64,000 nt of DNA. It comes from Glutinoglossum americanum. Its lineage: Eukaryota; Ascomycota; Geoglossomycetes; Geoglossales; Geoglossaceae. The stretch spans positions 186,001-250,000 of the forward strand of contig JAGHQL010000001.1 of the NCBI GenBank assembly GCA_020080175.1. The letters are read 5' to 3'. The number at the start of each line of letters is the position of its first letter. The stretch's first letter is position 1. Below the pieces are notes generated by a model. It had not been told where the DNA came from. It searched no databases and saw only the letters and a program-made list of their open reading frames with translations. Made by a program: the position numbers and the translations under genes. Positions 20,965 to 30,845 of the stretch are shown here, in pieces.

Positions 20965-22371
20965 TGTCTGGGGAGCGATCGATGGCGTGCTCGGGCGTGA
21001 CGGGGGAAAAGGAATAAATAAATAAATTAATTAATTAATTTCTTCGTTTGTGCGGGTGCGCGGGTGCGTGTGTGGGGAAGGGGGAGGGACTTTAAAAAGG
21101 GGGATCCGGCCCCCCGGTGCTAGCCGCTGAGTCTCTCGTAGGTGGCACTCGACTTGGTTATTTTACGTGAGAGACCCCGTGAGTGTGAGTGAGACTGACC
21201 CCGTGAGTGTGAGTGAGACTGACCCCGTGAGTGTGAGTGAGACTGACCCCGTGAGAGCCCCCGTGACGGAGAAGCCGCGTCGCACTTTCGCTCTCTCTCA
21301 CTCGAGCCTGCTGACCCGACCCGACTTCGTTGTCCGGCTGATCTCCCCGGCGATGACGTCTGGCCCGGGTTCCTCCGCCTGCTCAACCCTCCCCCTTGCA
21401 CAGCCTCTGGACCCGGACAACTCTCCACCGTTCTAGCAGCACATGTCCGTAGCTAACCTACGTATCTCTCCGTCTGTGGGGAGAGCTGCATTTTGGTTTT
21501 ATCTTTTGTTTTTTATTTTTTTATTTTTTATTTTTTCAAGAAGCGCAGAGACAGAGAGAGAGGGTGGGCGCTGTGGCGCTGTGGCGAGGGGAGTTGGTTG
21601 GATTGTGGTTGCGTCGTATTGCCTGTATCGTACGAGAGAGTATCGTACCTCTGGCGAGGCAGCCCTGGTTGGTGAGAAAGACCTCAAGAGAGGCCTCGAG
21701 TCCGGGGTTGGGCAGAAGGACTTATCCGTTCACCCTGTGTCTGTACCCCCCGGGGTTCTCTCTTTCTCTTTTCGTTTTAAAAAAAATTAATTACTTTTCA
21801 TACCTTATATCTCCCAAGGAGGAGCCGTTTTCAGAGAACGCTGGAAAAAAAAAAAAAAGTGCACAAGTCTCTCTCTGCCAATAGTTATTTCCGCTATCGA
21901 TAGTACCATTATACCTTGTGCTACGAGCTCGAGTTCCCTATAACGAAAAAAAAAAAGCCCCTGAAGGTGGAAAGGGAGACAGACAGGCAGGCATCTCCCG
22001 ATAGAGGAAACGACATGCGCACCCATTCATCGCAGCGACTGACGAATTGACTAACTAGACTATAGAGAGAGAGAGAGAGATGGGGCACTACCACCTATGT
22101 ATAGCCAACGAGAAAAAGCAAACGGGTTATCGAAAGGACGGGAATATCTGTTCGTGTCTTCTTCTCTCCCCACGCGCAATAAGCCAGCGATAACCAGCAA
22201 AACGAAAACGAACCATCTCACCTCCCCCATCCAGCGAGCTCGCCTCCAGAACCCGTCTCCTTCCGCTCTAGAGTTAGATCTATCGTCCAGAGTAGCAACA
22301 ATAACCAGCTGCCCCATCGCTAACGACAGAAGCGGAAGGGGAAAGACGTTGGGACGAGGCCTTTTTTTCCC
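20965..22371. other. Intergenic: upstream of sulfite oxidase, downstream of the CFEM gene
   Basis: This 1.4-kb stretch holds an AT-rich TTAA repeat near 21011-21041, a GT-rich segment, a 24-bp minisatellite (listed), T-runs at 21510-21536, A-runs at 21778-21790, 21844-21858 and 21945-21956, and a short GA repeat at 22062-22080. No gene is supported. Confidence 0.5.
21171..21255. repeat. 24-bp minisatellite, about 3.5 copies
   Basis: Two complete, identical 24-bp units begin at 21193 and 21217 (gactgaccccgtgagtgtga then gtga), preceded by a near-complete unit and followed by a partial one. The 24-nt period is a multiple of three, so frames across it look like repeats of TDPVSVSE, but no gene context supports coding. 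It lies about 200 bp upstream of the sulfite oxidase start codon. Confidence 0.9.
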
Positions 22372-24067
22372 CTAGAGGATTAGGAGAAGCCCTCCAACAG
22401 CCGCAACCACACCATGCGCGACGTAGGCTTGGCCAGTCACCGCGGCACCCAGTGCTTTGGACGTGCTGGTCGAAGCGGCCGTGGGAACCGGCGTGGTCTT
22501 GGATGCAGTCAACTTCGTCGTCTTAGCGCTGGAGTTGGAGGTAGCAACTGGCTTGGTGGCATCGGCGGTAATAGCAGTGGCGTTGCCAATCAGCGCCGTG
22601 GTATTGCCCCCCTCAATTGGGACCACAGTGATGAGGCCACTTATGGCGGTTTCCGTGACCGTGGGCAATTTGGGGAGCTCCGCGGTCACAGAAGGAGTGG
22701 GGGTTGAATCCTGGTTTTTTGAGGTAGGTTTAGTTTCTATCTCCCCTTTGTGCAGGGCTCCGGGGAGGAGGGGCTGGGTGACAACTTACGATTGCAGAGG
22801 AGTTATCATCGCTGTATGCAAAGACTTCCTGGCAAACGTTTTCAATCTGTGTGTAAAACTCTTAAAGTTTGCGAGACCCCAGTCAGCTATCGCACCTTGG
22901 ATTTTCCAAGGATGTCCTCGACCTGAAGGGGGGATTTCATCTTACTATCTTCATCACTGGGAGAGCAGGCTTTCGTGATGCAGGGGTTGAGCTGAGGTCG
23001 GATCTTTTCGCCGCTTGAACAGTGACATTTAAAGTCGGAGATTTGGCAGCCGTCGGCGGAGATAGCGCTAAACATGCAGGAAGTCTGGAGTCACTTGGTT
23101 AGGCACAATACGCTTGCTATAGAGAGGGGCGACCTGGCGATAGTAGCAGCTGAGCCACCAAAGCGGACATAGGTGCGTGCAAAGGATGGCTGAACGTACT
23201 GCGCAGCTTGGGACCGATTCCATAGCAGATGCGACACCCGTAGCCTGACTACCAGGAGTCTGAACGGCGGGAGGGGTGAAGGATTCTTCGGCACGGCCAA
23301 AGCCGCTCTTGCCTTGGCTCGTAATGCTAGAAGTGGCAGCAGGAGGAATGACATAGGAGCCGTCGGAGCAGCCGCGAGCGACCGGGTCATAGGCACCGTT
23401 GCATGGGGGAGAGGCACATCTATTCTCTAGAATTAGCGAAGGTGTGCGAAACTGCAAGGCTCACGCGCAGCGACTGGTGTGGAAAAGAGACAAGAAACAG
23501 AGAGGGAGCGGCGAAATATTGACGCTGAGATGCCGGTAACTCACGCTTCCACGGCAAGGTACCAAGAAGGAGAACAAACGACAAAGGCATCCAAGTTACC
23601 ACAGAGGGTGCAGGGCCCCCCCGCAGAACTATCAACTGTTGGGGCGGGGATCTCTTTGAAGCCAGAGGGGAGGATGAAGCCTCCAGGGATTGTGCAGGTC
23701 GCAACGGGATTAGAACTGTATCTGATGCCGCATGGGGGAGCAGCACAGCTTTTAGGCGATCAATATAGGCCCAGAGTGGATACACCAGATAGGAAATGTC
23801 CGCACGACGGCGTAAAAGCAAATAGCGCCGAGGGCTCGCGTTCATGGAAGGCGAGGGAGGAAGCGAGGGAGAAAAAAGGAGGACAATTACTTACGCTTGC
23901 AAGGCCATGAACCAGGCGGGCGAACACCTTCCGAATGAGTCCAGGTCAGCGCACGGCGGACAAACCTCCTCAGAAGACCCATAGGGAGCGTCGTCCCTCG
24001 GAATGGTGGAACGAGCCACGGCGACAGATGCCGCGAAGCCAAGGATAAAAGTAGCAGAAAGCTTCAT
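22372..24067 (-). CDS. GPI-anchored CFEM-domain protein with duplicated N-terminal Cys-rich modules
   Basis: Six exons (23895-24067, 23545-23748, 23200-23419, 22946-23084, 22790-22860, 22372-22710) encode about 381 aa. Residues 1-18 are a signal peptide (MKLSATFILGFAASVAVA). Residues 36-85 and 104-151 are two related six-cysteine modules (CPPCADLDSFGRCSPAW and CTLCGNLDAFVVCSPSW, then CAAPPC and CASPPC). A CFEM domain follows, about 193-262 (VPSCATSCMFSAISADGCQI, FKCHCSS, CITKACS). The tail is Thr/Ala-rich and ends in a hydrophobic GPI-type signal (HGVVAAVGGLLLIL). CFEM proteins of fungal walls and membranes act in haem or iron capture, adhesion and host interaction; which applies here cannot be read. 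The introns after modules 1 and 2 fall at the same place and phase. Confidence 0.88.
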
Positions 24068-25243
24068 CGCGTTTGTTCGACAAGTGCAAGTCTAGAACGA
24101 CGAAGTGCTTGAGGTACTGCGAGAGGACCTGGGGGAGTGTCAGAAAGAAAAACCTCAGCTGTGAATGGATGCAGGTGGCGAGTTACAAGTGAATGTAAAG
24201 TTGGTCGAATTTTGCTCTTGCTGGTGGGATGCGTGGAAGAAGTTGCGAGAAGATATTGAGGGTTGAAAGAGGGTGGAGTTGTAAGGAGCTGGTATGGGCT
24301 TATGATGTAGTGATATTGTTTGTATTCAAAGCAATTGCGTTGAACGAGTTGCTGTGGGAAGGTTGGCACAGTTACGGCCCACGATGACCGGTTGTGTTAT
24401 TGTGAATTACTATAGGGCTCGCCAATTTTTCTAGGGCTCAACGGTGTGCGTGCCTGGGGCCTCGGGCCATAGAAATAACGAAGATATTGACCATATAATC
24501 CCTGGGATTGCAGTCCCTTGCTCCCGAACCTGTCAACTTCGGGGTGTGAGAATAGCAAGGAGACTGATATCGTAGCTAGACTGTAGATTCGGCGTTCCAA
24601 AAACACAAAAGCGTTCACTCTGTGTAGTGTTGAGTGCAGGAAAACCCCTTCTGGCAGTCCAAGGGGGTGACAATCCAGGCCACAGGCTTATGAGGGGTTT
24701 AACCGCAAAGATGCAAGTAAAGAGAGAGCGAGCCTACATTGTGAATGTCTCTACAAGACGACTGAGGTAAGCCATATCTCTCCTTTGGTTTAGGAGACCA
24801 CTTTTCCGCGTCCAAGGTGTTAGAGGGTATGGATACCCACCTTCACAATTCCCCGGAACCAACGTAGTAGCGGTTGATGCACTCGACAAGCATCCAAACA
24901 ACCGATATCTGTCTTCTCCAAGTAGTCTAGGGGCTGATATACCGAACGGATACTGCAATTGGATAGAAAAAAGGTTCCCGAGTTCATCATCGTCACTAAA
25001 AAAAAATAGCTTAAGAGAGAGGCGTCACGACTTGCATGAAATCCAGTAGGCCGACGCCATAAGATACGGAAAAAGATACGTCAGCCCCGTGTATTGTGCG
25101 GCAGTCTATTTACGTGAAGCAGTGTAAGGGAAGCCGTCCAACAATACAGCCCTGGAAAGAAGGTAGAGAATAACCGATGAGATAAAGGGGCAAAAGGACA
25201 ATCATCCATAAACGAGGGGAAGGCGTTGACGCGGTAAAGCGCG
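24068..25243. other. Intergenic, upstream of the CFEM gene
   Basis: This 1.2-kb stretch carries the promoter of the CFEM gene and the 3' flank of the histone chaperone gene, both on the minus strand. I see no conserved frame, RNA gene or repeat. Confidence 0.5.
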
Positions 25244-26465
25244 TTACGCCTTTCTCTTCTTTTTAGGCCCCTCATCATCACCGCCTATGCCACGTTTACC
25301 ACCCTGAAGCAACTCGTTAAGGTCGCCGGTCTCATCATCATCATCCGAGTCCAGTTCCTCGTAGTCGGTGTCTGTAAGGTCTGCCTGCTCCTGTGCTTGG
25401 GCTAAGTTCTGCATGTTGGCATACGAGCATACCAAGGTAACCTAGACCGAATCCTCCTAGAACGAGACATAGAACGAGACTTACTAAAATACTTGAGTGC
25501 GCCGGGGAACAGGTCCTCGCTGATGGCGATCGCCAACTCCTCCCCTGCCGGAAATATCAGGTCGGCGTCGTCCTCTTCCAAATCTTCTTCCATCGAATCT
25601 TGCTCATCGCCGTCTATTGGCCTCATATTGATATCTGAGGATGCCTTCTCCCCCTTCCTAAGTTTTGCACGTCTTTCATCTTCTTCTTTCACGGCTTCCA
25701 CAGATTCCTCCGCAGTCACCCTCCTGCCTCGGAATCCAAACCACGCGAATAACGACCCTTGGGTACTCCCTGCGGCTAAATTCTCCAGTGCCTCTTGTTC
25801 CGGTGTTTTTTTCTCGGCCGTAGCCTTCCCCTTTTGCTTATTTCCATTGGCAGCCACAACCGCAGCGGCGCGTGCTCCCCTAGCCTCTGCCTCGAATGCT
25901 GCTACAGCTGCATCCGTGAGCCCACAACTAAGGTCCTTGCCCTCCTTCCAATTAATCTTCACCGGCTCGGACACTAGCCCTGTCCAGCCATCCTTCGCAC
26001 GACGGTACCAGAACTTCTTCTCCAGCACTCTGTCCTCGAACCACTCATTCGGACCAAACTCAAATTTTATAGCTACGCTACGCGGTGAACCGCTTACCTC
26101 TGGAGATGCAGCCGGTGGGATTTCGAAGCGACTAACGTCGATATCCTTCAGAGCCGAGACGAGCACTGCGGAATCGGAAGGCTGAATGAATTGGTCAATT
26201 TCAGGAGGCGCTTGCTCGAGGACCAGAGGCCAGAAGTTGGGGAGACGCGAAATCATAGCGTTGCGTTTGATGTATAGTGGTGCATTTAGAAGGGTTTGAG
26301 CACGAACTGCGGACAGTGAGCATTTTTTGCGATTCTTATCTAGCAATGGATTGGATAGTTTGGGTCAAAAAACTTACTGATTTCCAATTCCGCATCATCG
26401 AATTCCTTCTCAAGCTCAGCGAGCTCTTCGTATGAGACCCCAGAAGCCTCATGTTGTTCAGCCAT
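25244..26465 (-). CDS. NAP-family histone chaperone (SET/Vps75-like)
   Basis: Three exons (26378-26465, 25485-26306, 25244-25401) encode about 355 aa. A short acidic helix (EELAELEKEFDDAELEI) leads into the long dimerisation helix with TLLNAPLYIKRNAMISRLPN, then the NAP earmuff region (FWPLVLEQAPPEIDQFIQPS; KFEFGPNEWFEDRVLEKKFW; GLVSEPVKINWKEGKDL; GSLFAWFGFRG). The last conserved helix is LAIAISEDLFPGALKYFTQA. The tail is acidic (ELDSDDDDETGDL) and ends in a basic nuclear-signal-like KKKRKA. Family members bind H3-H4 or H2A-H2B and, in the case of Vps75, assist Rtt109 acetylation of H3. An Ala/Lys-rich loop near residues 190-220 is longer than in yeast Vps75, so SET/TAF-I-type is an alternative name. 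Confidence 0.87.
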
Positions 26466-26946
26466 ATTCGTGATGCTCAATTCTTTGATGCGATGAATTA
26501 AGAGCTCAAGCTGGGAGCTGTTGAAGCTTGAAGCACCGATGTCGTTAAGTACTTGGACAGGGGTCCCTGGTTAACACCGGAAACGGCCTCAAGCAACAAT
26601 TCGAGCAGTATTTGGAATTTGTAAAGCCACTCTGGAGTCCGAAAGAAAACATTCGCTAGCAAGAGACGCTTCAAGTTTTGTCTTTAGCTGATCGTGTGTG
26701 CTTGAAGACGAAACGTGGTTGTACAATATGTTGCACTTAGTGCACTGTAGTTGAGTCTATTCTAGTACAAAACACAAATACGGTTCTTGCGATTTTCCCC
26801 AGCGCTCATCCTACCAGATAGAGCATGCAAGCAAACTATTCGGACGCCCGGAATAACTCTACTATTCATGCAAGGAAGGTTGCGTCGTAATTCCATGTCA
26901 CTCCTCAACGCCAGATCTGACCTGCATCCAAAGGAAGGAGGATTCG
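26466..26946. other. Intergenic
   Basis: This gap lies between two genes transcribed in the same (minus) direction: the 3' flank of tlg1 and the promoter of the histone chaperone gene. Nothing else is recognised. Confidence 0.5.
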
Positions 26947-27806
26947 CTATAAAACAAGCACGAGAATAAGTAGTAAGATGAGAACAAATATCAATATGGC
27001 TATGCAGCAACTTGATAAAGGATCTAAACCGCATTGAATTAGCATATGTAAGACACCGGATTAAGATAATAAGAAAAGCGTGTCTCACCCTCATTCTTTT
27101 TCATGATCACTCCCATTTTCTTTAGCCCAACTTGCAGTCTCCCTTCTACCCTATCTGCCGCATCGTGCGTTTCATTGAGAAGCTCTTCCTGTTCCTCCAG
27201 CTCTCTTCCCATCACGTCCGCTTGCTGTCTAAGATTCCCCACGGTTTGAAAGACGCCATCAAGTGCCTCTTCCTGCTCATGCATGATTTCCAACTGCCGT
27301 TGTTGCTCAAAAGCTGCGTAGTCATCCCCTTGGTTTTCTAGATCGTCAAATGCCGATGGATGAGGTAATGCGCCGCTGCCAGACGCGTTCTGGCCTCTCC
27401 TTTGATCTGCGCCTGCAACCGCCTTGGCTAACTCTTCATGCATGTCCTCGACTTCGCCACCGACCTCCTCCACAAGCCTCTGCCTTCGCTCCACTTCGTC
27501 GATCTCGATCCCATAGCGGTATGGATCATGTTCGATAGCTTTCACGCTTTCGATGAGGTCCCGAAGGTCAGAACTGAGGTCTTGGAGGGTAGTCTCAAGT
27601 TCGCTGCGGGACTGAACTAGCTCTGGAGATGTGGGGGAAGAAGCGAGGGAGCGGATACGTAGGTAGGATGCGAATAGAGAACGAGTAGTGTTGAGGAGTG
27701 AGAGAACATCTCTATATAGATATTAGTTTGCTATGCATTTTAAGGTATTGATAGAAACGGACGCTTGAACTTGGAGGAAAGGGTCCTCTTCATTGGAGGA
27801 CATCAT
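26947..27806 (-). CDS. TLG1: Tlg1-type SNARE (syntaxin 6 family)
   Basis: Three exons (27763-27806, 27089-27711, 26947-27023) encode about 247 aa. The start MMSSNEEDPFLQVQADVLSL matches the N-terminal helical domain of syntaxin-6/Tlg1 proteins, which begins with a DPF motif. A linker rich in Gly, Ala and Ser is followed by the Qc-SNARE motif (IMHEQEEALDGVFQTVGNLR; MGRELEEQEELLNETHDAAD) with the zero-layer Gln. A 77-nt last exon encodes the tail anchor, CCIAILIFVLILLLILVLVL, right up to the stop. The protein would act in endosome-to-Golgi fusion with Tlg2, Vti1 and Snc-type partners. A second ATG codon directly follows the first. The gene is divergent from the methyltransferase gene, 216 bp away. 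Confidence 0.9.
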
Positions 27807-28022
27807 CTTTTAGTGGCTTTGGGCTCTGAGCCCCCAAATCCTATGGTAAAAAACAAAGAGTAGATATAGTTGTCTGCTTTCGATATGGCCACCTCGGTGG
27901 TGTTCTTTTTGACACGTGACTACACCTTTTCTGCTGAGTAAGCCGACATCGATTTATTCAGGTATTAACCAACAAAAGAAAAGGAAAAGACCTACCATTG
28001 TTCGCGTTAGAGAAAATGCATA
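27807..28022. promoter_or_regulatory. Divergent promoter, TLG1 / METTL25-like
   Basis: A 216-bp gap separates the two divergent start codons and must contain both promoters. It includes the palindrome-like CACGTG-related sequence ACACGTGA near 27913-27920, a possible bHLH core (CACGTG); occupancy is unknown. Confidence 0.5.
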
Positions 28023-30092
28023 ATGGCGCCTTTGTCCCCTCTACCATACTCTGATACTTTCTCGGATCCAGATACCTATGTTGAATCTCTCCTTAATTTT
28101 GCAACATCCTCAAGTCTCTTTCAGACACTTTGTGGTGGAGTACATATCCTAGATTTCTTCACGAGAGAGCCAGATTTGTATGCTACAGTTTTACCTGGCT
28201 CATGGCGTGAGTGGCTTCAAGAACGGGGCGTGGAAGATATCCTAGATTTATTGATGAGAGAAAATCTGGACCAGTTTGCTACAACTTCTCAAGGCACCAT
28301 CATTGAAAGACAACAAAACCAGGAACTACCATGGCGAGGAGGGCCCCGACCCCCTGAGAGCCTATTATGCTATATCCAGGACATACGGAAGCACTTGCTA
28401 CGGCGGGATTTCCAACCACCAACCGTCCCAGGAAAGCTAGGACTAAGAAATGCCGAGCGGGGCAACCTGTCCCGGAAAATTGCCGTAGGGATGAAACCCA
28501 AGAAAATCCATGAAGTCCAAAATTTCGCGCAGTATGTTGATGATCTAGCATCTGAGATATCTAGGGGTACATCCTGTGAGATTACTCATCTCGTGGATTT
28601 TGGATCTGGACAAAATTACCTTGGTCGTGCTCTAGCAAGCCAGCCTTACCACAGGCATATTGTAGCTGTGGAGAGCAAAAAGCACAATATCGAGGGTGCG
28701 AAGAGCATGGATATTACGGCAAGATTGGCAGAAAAAGGGAAGCTTATGAGGCACAAGAGGGAGTATCGAAGTCAGATAGTAGCTCTAAATTCAGGAAAGG
28801 GGACAGCGAATGGTGATCCGGCAACCCCAGAGGACAACCTTGAGGGGATGAGCACCGAAGCGGTTACTGAAGCTATGGCGAAATTCTCCTTGAAAGAAGC
28901 GGACATTCTCTATCTAAATGGTGAGGGAAAAGGCTCTGTGCAATATGTTGAGCACATGATCAATGGGGCAGATTTGTCACCCGTCGTCCGGCAGATCAAG
29001 AACGTATCCCGGGCTACAGGCGACGGATGCGCGGTAGAAACTATTGAGAAGAAGGGGCCCGGTAGATGCGACAATATGGACGACCTAGACAATAGAAAGG
29101 GACTTGAGCGACCTCTATTTCCTAGAACCGACGTTCATGGGGTTGACCTAGGCAACCCTCCTGAGGCCTTCAATGGAGATATACACTTGGCTTCACAAGA
29201 AGGTCCCCCCGCAGATATCTCAGCCTCTGCATTGTCGCCCCAGAGCCTGATGATTATCTCTCTCCATTCGTGTGGAAGCCTCGTCCATCATGCGCTTCGT
29301 TCTCTCATCTTCACACCGTCTGTTACTGCCGTCGCGGTCATCGGATGCTGCTACAACCTCATGACGGAGCGCCTTGGGCCTCCTACTTACAAACTCCCCA
29401 CACTTCGCCCATGCCCCAATCCACGCGTCGTCGCCACCTCTGCCGCCTGCGATCCAGACGGCTTCCCTATGTCTGAACGACAAGCTAGATATCTCCACGG
29501 GCATGGGGAAGGTGTTCGACTCAACATCACCGCACGTATGATGGCCGTACAGGCGCCACAAAACTGGACCCCTGCTAGTAGTGCAGATTTCTTCACTCGA
29601 CACTTCTTCCGTGCCTTGCTGCAGCGAATTTTCCTCGATCGCGGTGTAGTCTCTGTCCCTTCCGCTGCTGATGACATCGTAGGGGGCTGCCCTACGAGTC
29701 CAGATGCCATGGGGACTGAACCTATCATTATCGGCTCGCTACGTAAAGCCTGTTATACATCGTTTGTATCCTATGTTCGTGGAGCTGTAACCAAGCTCTC
29801 TAATAACGATCCAGTGCGTGGGCCAATTATCGCATCTCTCATGTCTGGGCTCAGCGATAACGAGATCGCTGATTACCACACGAGATACCTGCCAAGGAAG
29901 AAAGACTTAAGTACTGTGTGGAGCTTGATGGCCTTTAGTGCGGGTGTGGTAGAGGCCATTGTGGTGGTCGATCGCTGGCTCTTTCTGAAAGAACAACGAG
30001 ATGTAATTAAGGATGCATGGGTAGAGACTGTCTTTGATTACCAACAGAGCCCAAGGAACTTGGTAGTTGTGGGAGTGAAGAAGTCCAGTTGA
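28023..30092 (+). CDS. METTL25/RRNAD1-like methyltransferase-domain protein
   Basis: A single exon of 689 codons. The N-terminal part (LLNFATSSSLFQTLCGGVHI; DFFTREPDLYATVLPGSWRE) matches the METTL25 family. A Rossmann-type S-adenosylmethionine site is seen at about 188-205 (HLVDFGSGQNYLGRALA) followed by VAVESKKHNIEGAK. The second conserved block is ISLHSCGSLVHHALRSL at about 410 and VAVIGCCYNLMTE, then FPMSERQARYL. A poorly conserved insertion of about 130 residues (roughly 240-400) separates the two halves. The family is linked to methylation of translation or ribosomal components in animals; the substrate in fungi is unknown. The ATG at 28023 is the first in frame after the divergent promoter. 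Confidence 0.88.
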   Translation: MAPLSPLPYSDTFSDPDTYVESLLNFATSSSLFQTLCGGVHILDFFTREPDLYATVLPGSWREWLQERGVEDILDLLMRENLDQFATTSQGTIIERQQNQELPWRGGPRPPESLLCYIQDIRKHLLRRDFQPPTVPGKLGLRNAERGNLSRKIAVGMKPKKIHEVQNFAQYVDDLASEISRGTSCEITHLVDFGSGQNYLGRALASQPYHRHIVAVESKKHNIEGAKSMDITARLAEKGKLMRHKREYRSQIVALNSGKGTANGDPATPEDNLEGMSTEAVTEAMAKFSLKEADILYLNGEGKGSVQYVEHMINGADLSPVVRQIKNVSRATGDGCAVETIEKKGPGRCDNMDDLDNRKGLERPLFPRTDVHGVDLGNPPEAFNGDIHLASQEGPPADISASALSPQSLMIISLHSCGSLVHHALRSLIFTPSVTAVAVIGCCYNLMTERLGPPTYKLPTLRPCPNPRVVATSAACDPDGFPMSERQARYLHGHGEGVRLNITARMMAVQAPQNWTPASSADFFTRHFFRALLQRIFLDRGVVSVPSAADDIVGGCPTSPDAMGTEPIIIGSLRKACYTSFVSYVRGAVTKLSNNDPVRGPIIASLMSGLSDNEIADYHTRYLPRKKDLSTVWSLMAFSAGVVEAIVVVDRWLFLKEQRDVIKDAWVETVFDYQQSPRNLVVVGVKKSS

Positions 30093-30845
30093 AATACTAG
30101 TTTTATGGGACCGGAGCAGTCTGGAATTTCGCCGCGTATACCTGCTACTAAGACCCGCTATCAGGTTGGATATATGGAAGCAACATGCCCTTCCAACTGT
30201 AGGAGGAGCAGCCTTTTGTACTCCATCAGAAGAGCTAGGGATAAAAAAATTATAAAAAAGAAAATATAAAAATTACAATGCCGGGACTCGAACCTAAAAG
30301 GTTCGACGGACCATTTTATGGTCCGCTTACGTCCCTCTGTCTACATCCCAATCGGGTATGGTTTTGTTTCTTTGATTTACTCTGCCTCTTTGGCTCAACC
30401 ACTCGGCTAAGAGGCATTGAAAAAACCTGGTGTGCAAATGGATTTTATGGGGGGGGTGTTTGTTTGTTTGCTTTGCTGGTTTGTTTACGACGCTAGCTAC
30501 CAACCAAATCAGCCAATAGTGGAATCTGTTGTAGGTGTAGTAGCCTAGGGTGCGTAACTCGCCCAACACACCATCTACACGAGCACACTCGTCTATAATT
30601 GAATTTGAATTTTCCTATCGAAGACTATAGGCAGTGGATATCGTCCTCGGCATGCACGCAGTTTGTTAACCCCACACCCGGAGACTTAACGCCCAAGGAG
30701 AGAGTGCGCCGGCACCACATATATGCATTTGCGCCCACCACAAAGTAGAGACAAAGTAAAAAGAAGCTGCCCATCGCAATACCCAACCGAACCAATGGAA
30801 GGCATCTTGACGAAATTCCCCTTTCTCTTTCTCCTATCTTCCTTT
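30093..30845. other. Convergent intergenic region
   Basis: Between the convergent methyltransferase and APC6 genes. It holds the structured pol III-like element listed separately; the remainder (30420-30845) shows no other recognisable feature beyond a G8 run at 30451-30458. Confidence 0.5.
30268..30419 (-). ncRNA. tRNA-like structured RNA with internal pol III promoter boxes
   Basis: On the minus strand TAGCCGAGTGG (30409-30399) matches the pol III A box and GGTTCGAGTCC (30294-30284) the B box, 105 bp apart, followed by a T5 run at 30272-30268. Pairing is extensive: CAATGCC with GGCATTG at the two ends (30419-30413 and 30282-30276); TGCCTCT with AGAGGCA around the A box; a perfect 7-bp hairpin with 5-nt loop at 30307-30325; another at 30288-30306 ending in the B box. 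It does not give a normal T arm or D arm, so it is not a clean Leu/Ser tRNA even with an intron of about 60 nt. A tRNA pseudogene, a SINE head or a distinct pol III RNA are the alternatives. Confidence 0.45.

Noticed and set aside
21167-21436. Open frame through the minisatellite encoding repeated TDPVSVSE
   Set aside because: The repeat period is divisible by three, so an open frame arises automatically; no start context, conserved sequence or splice partner supports a gene.
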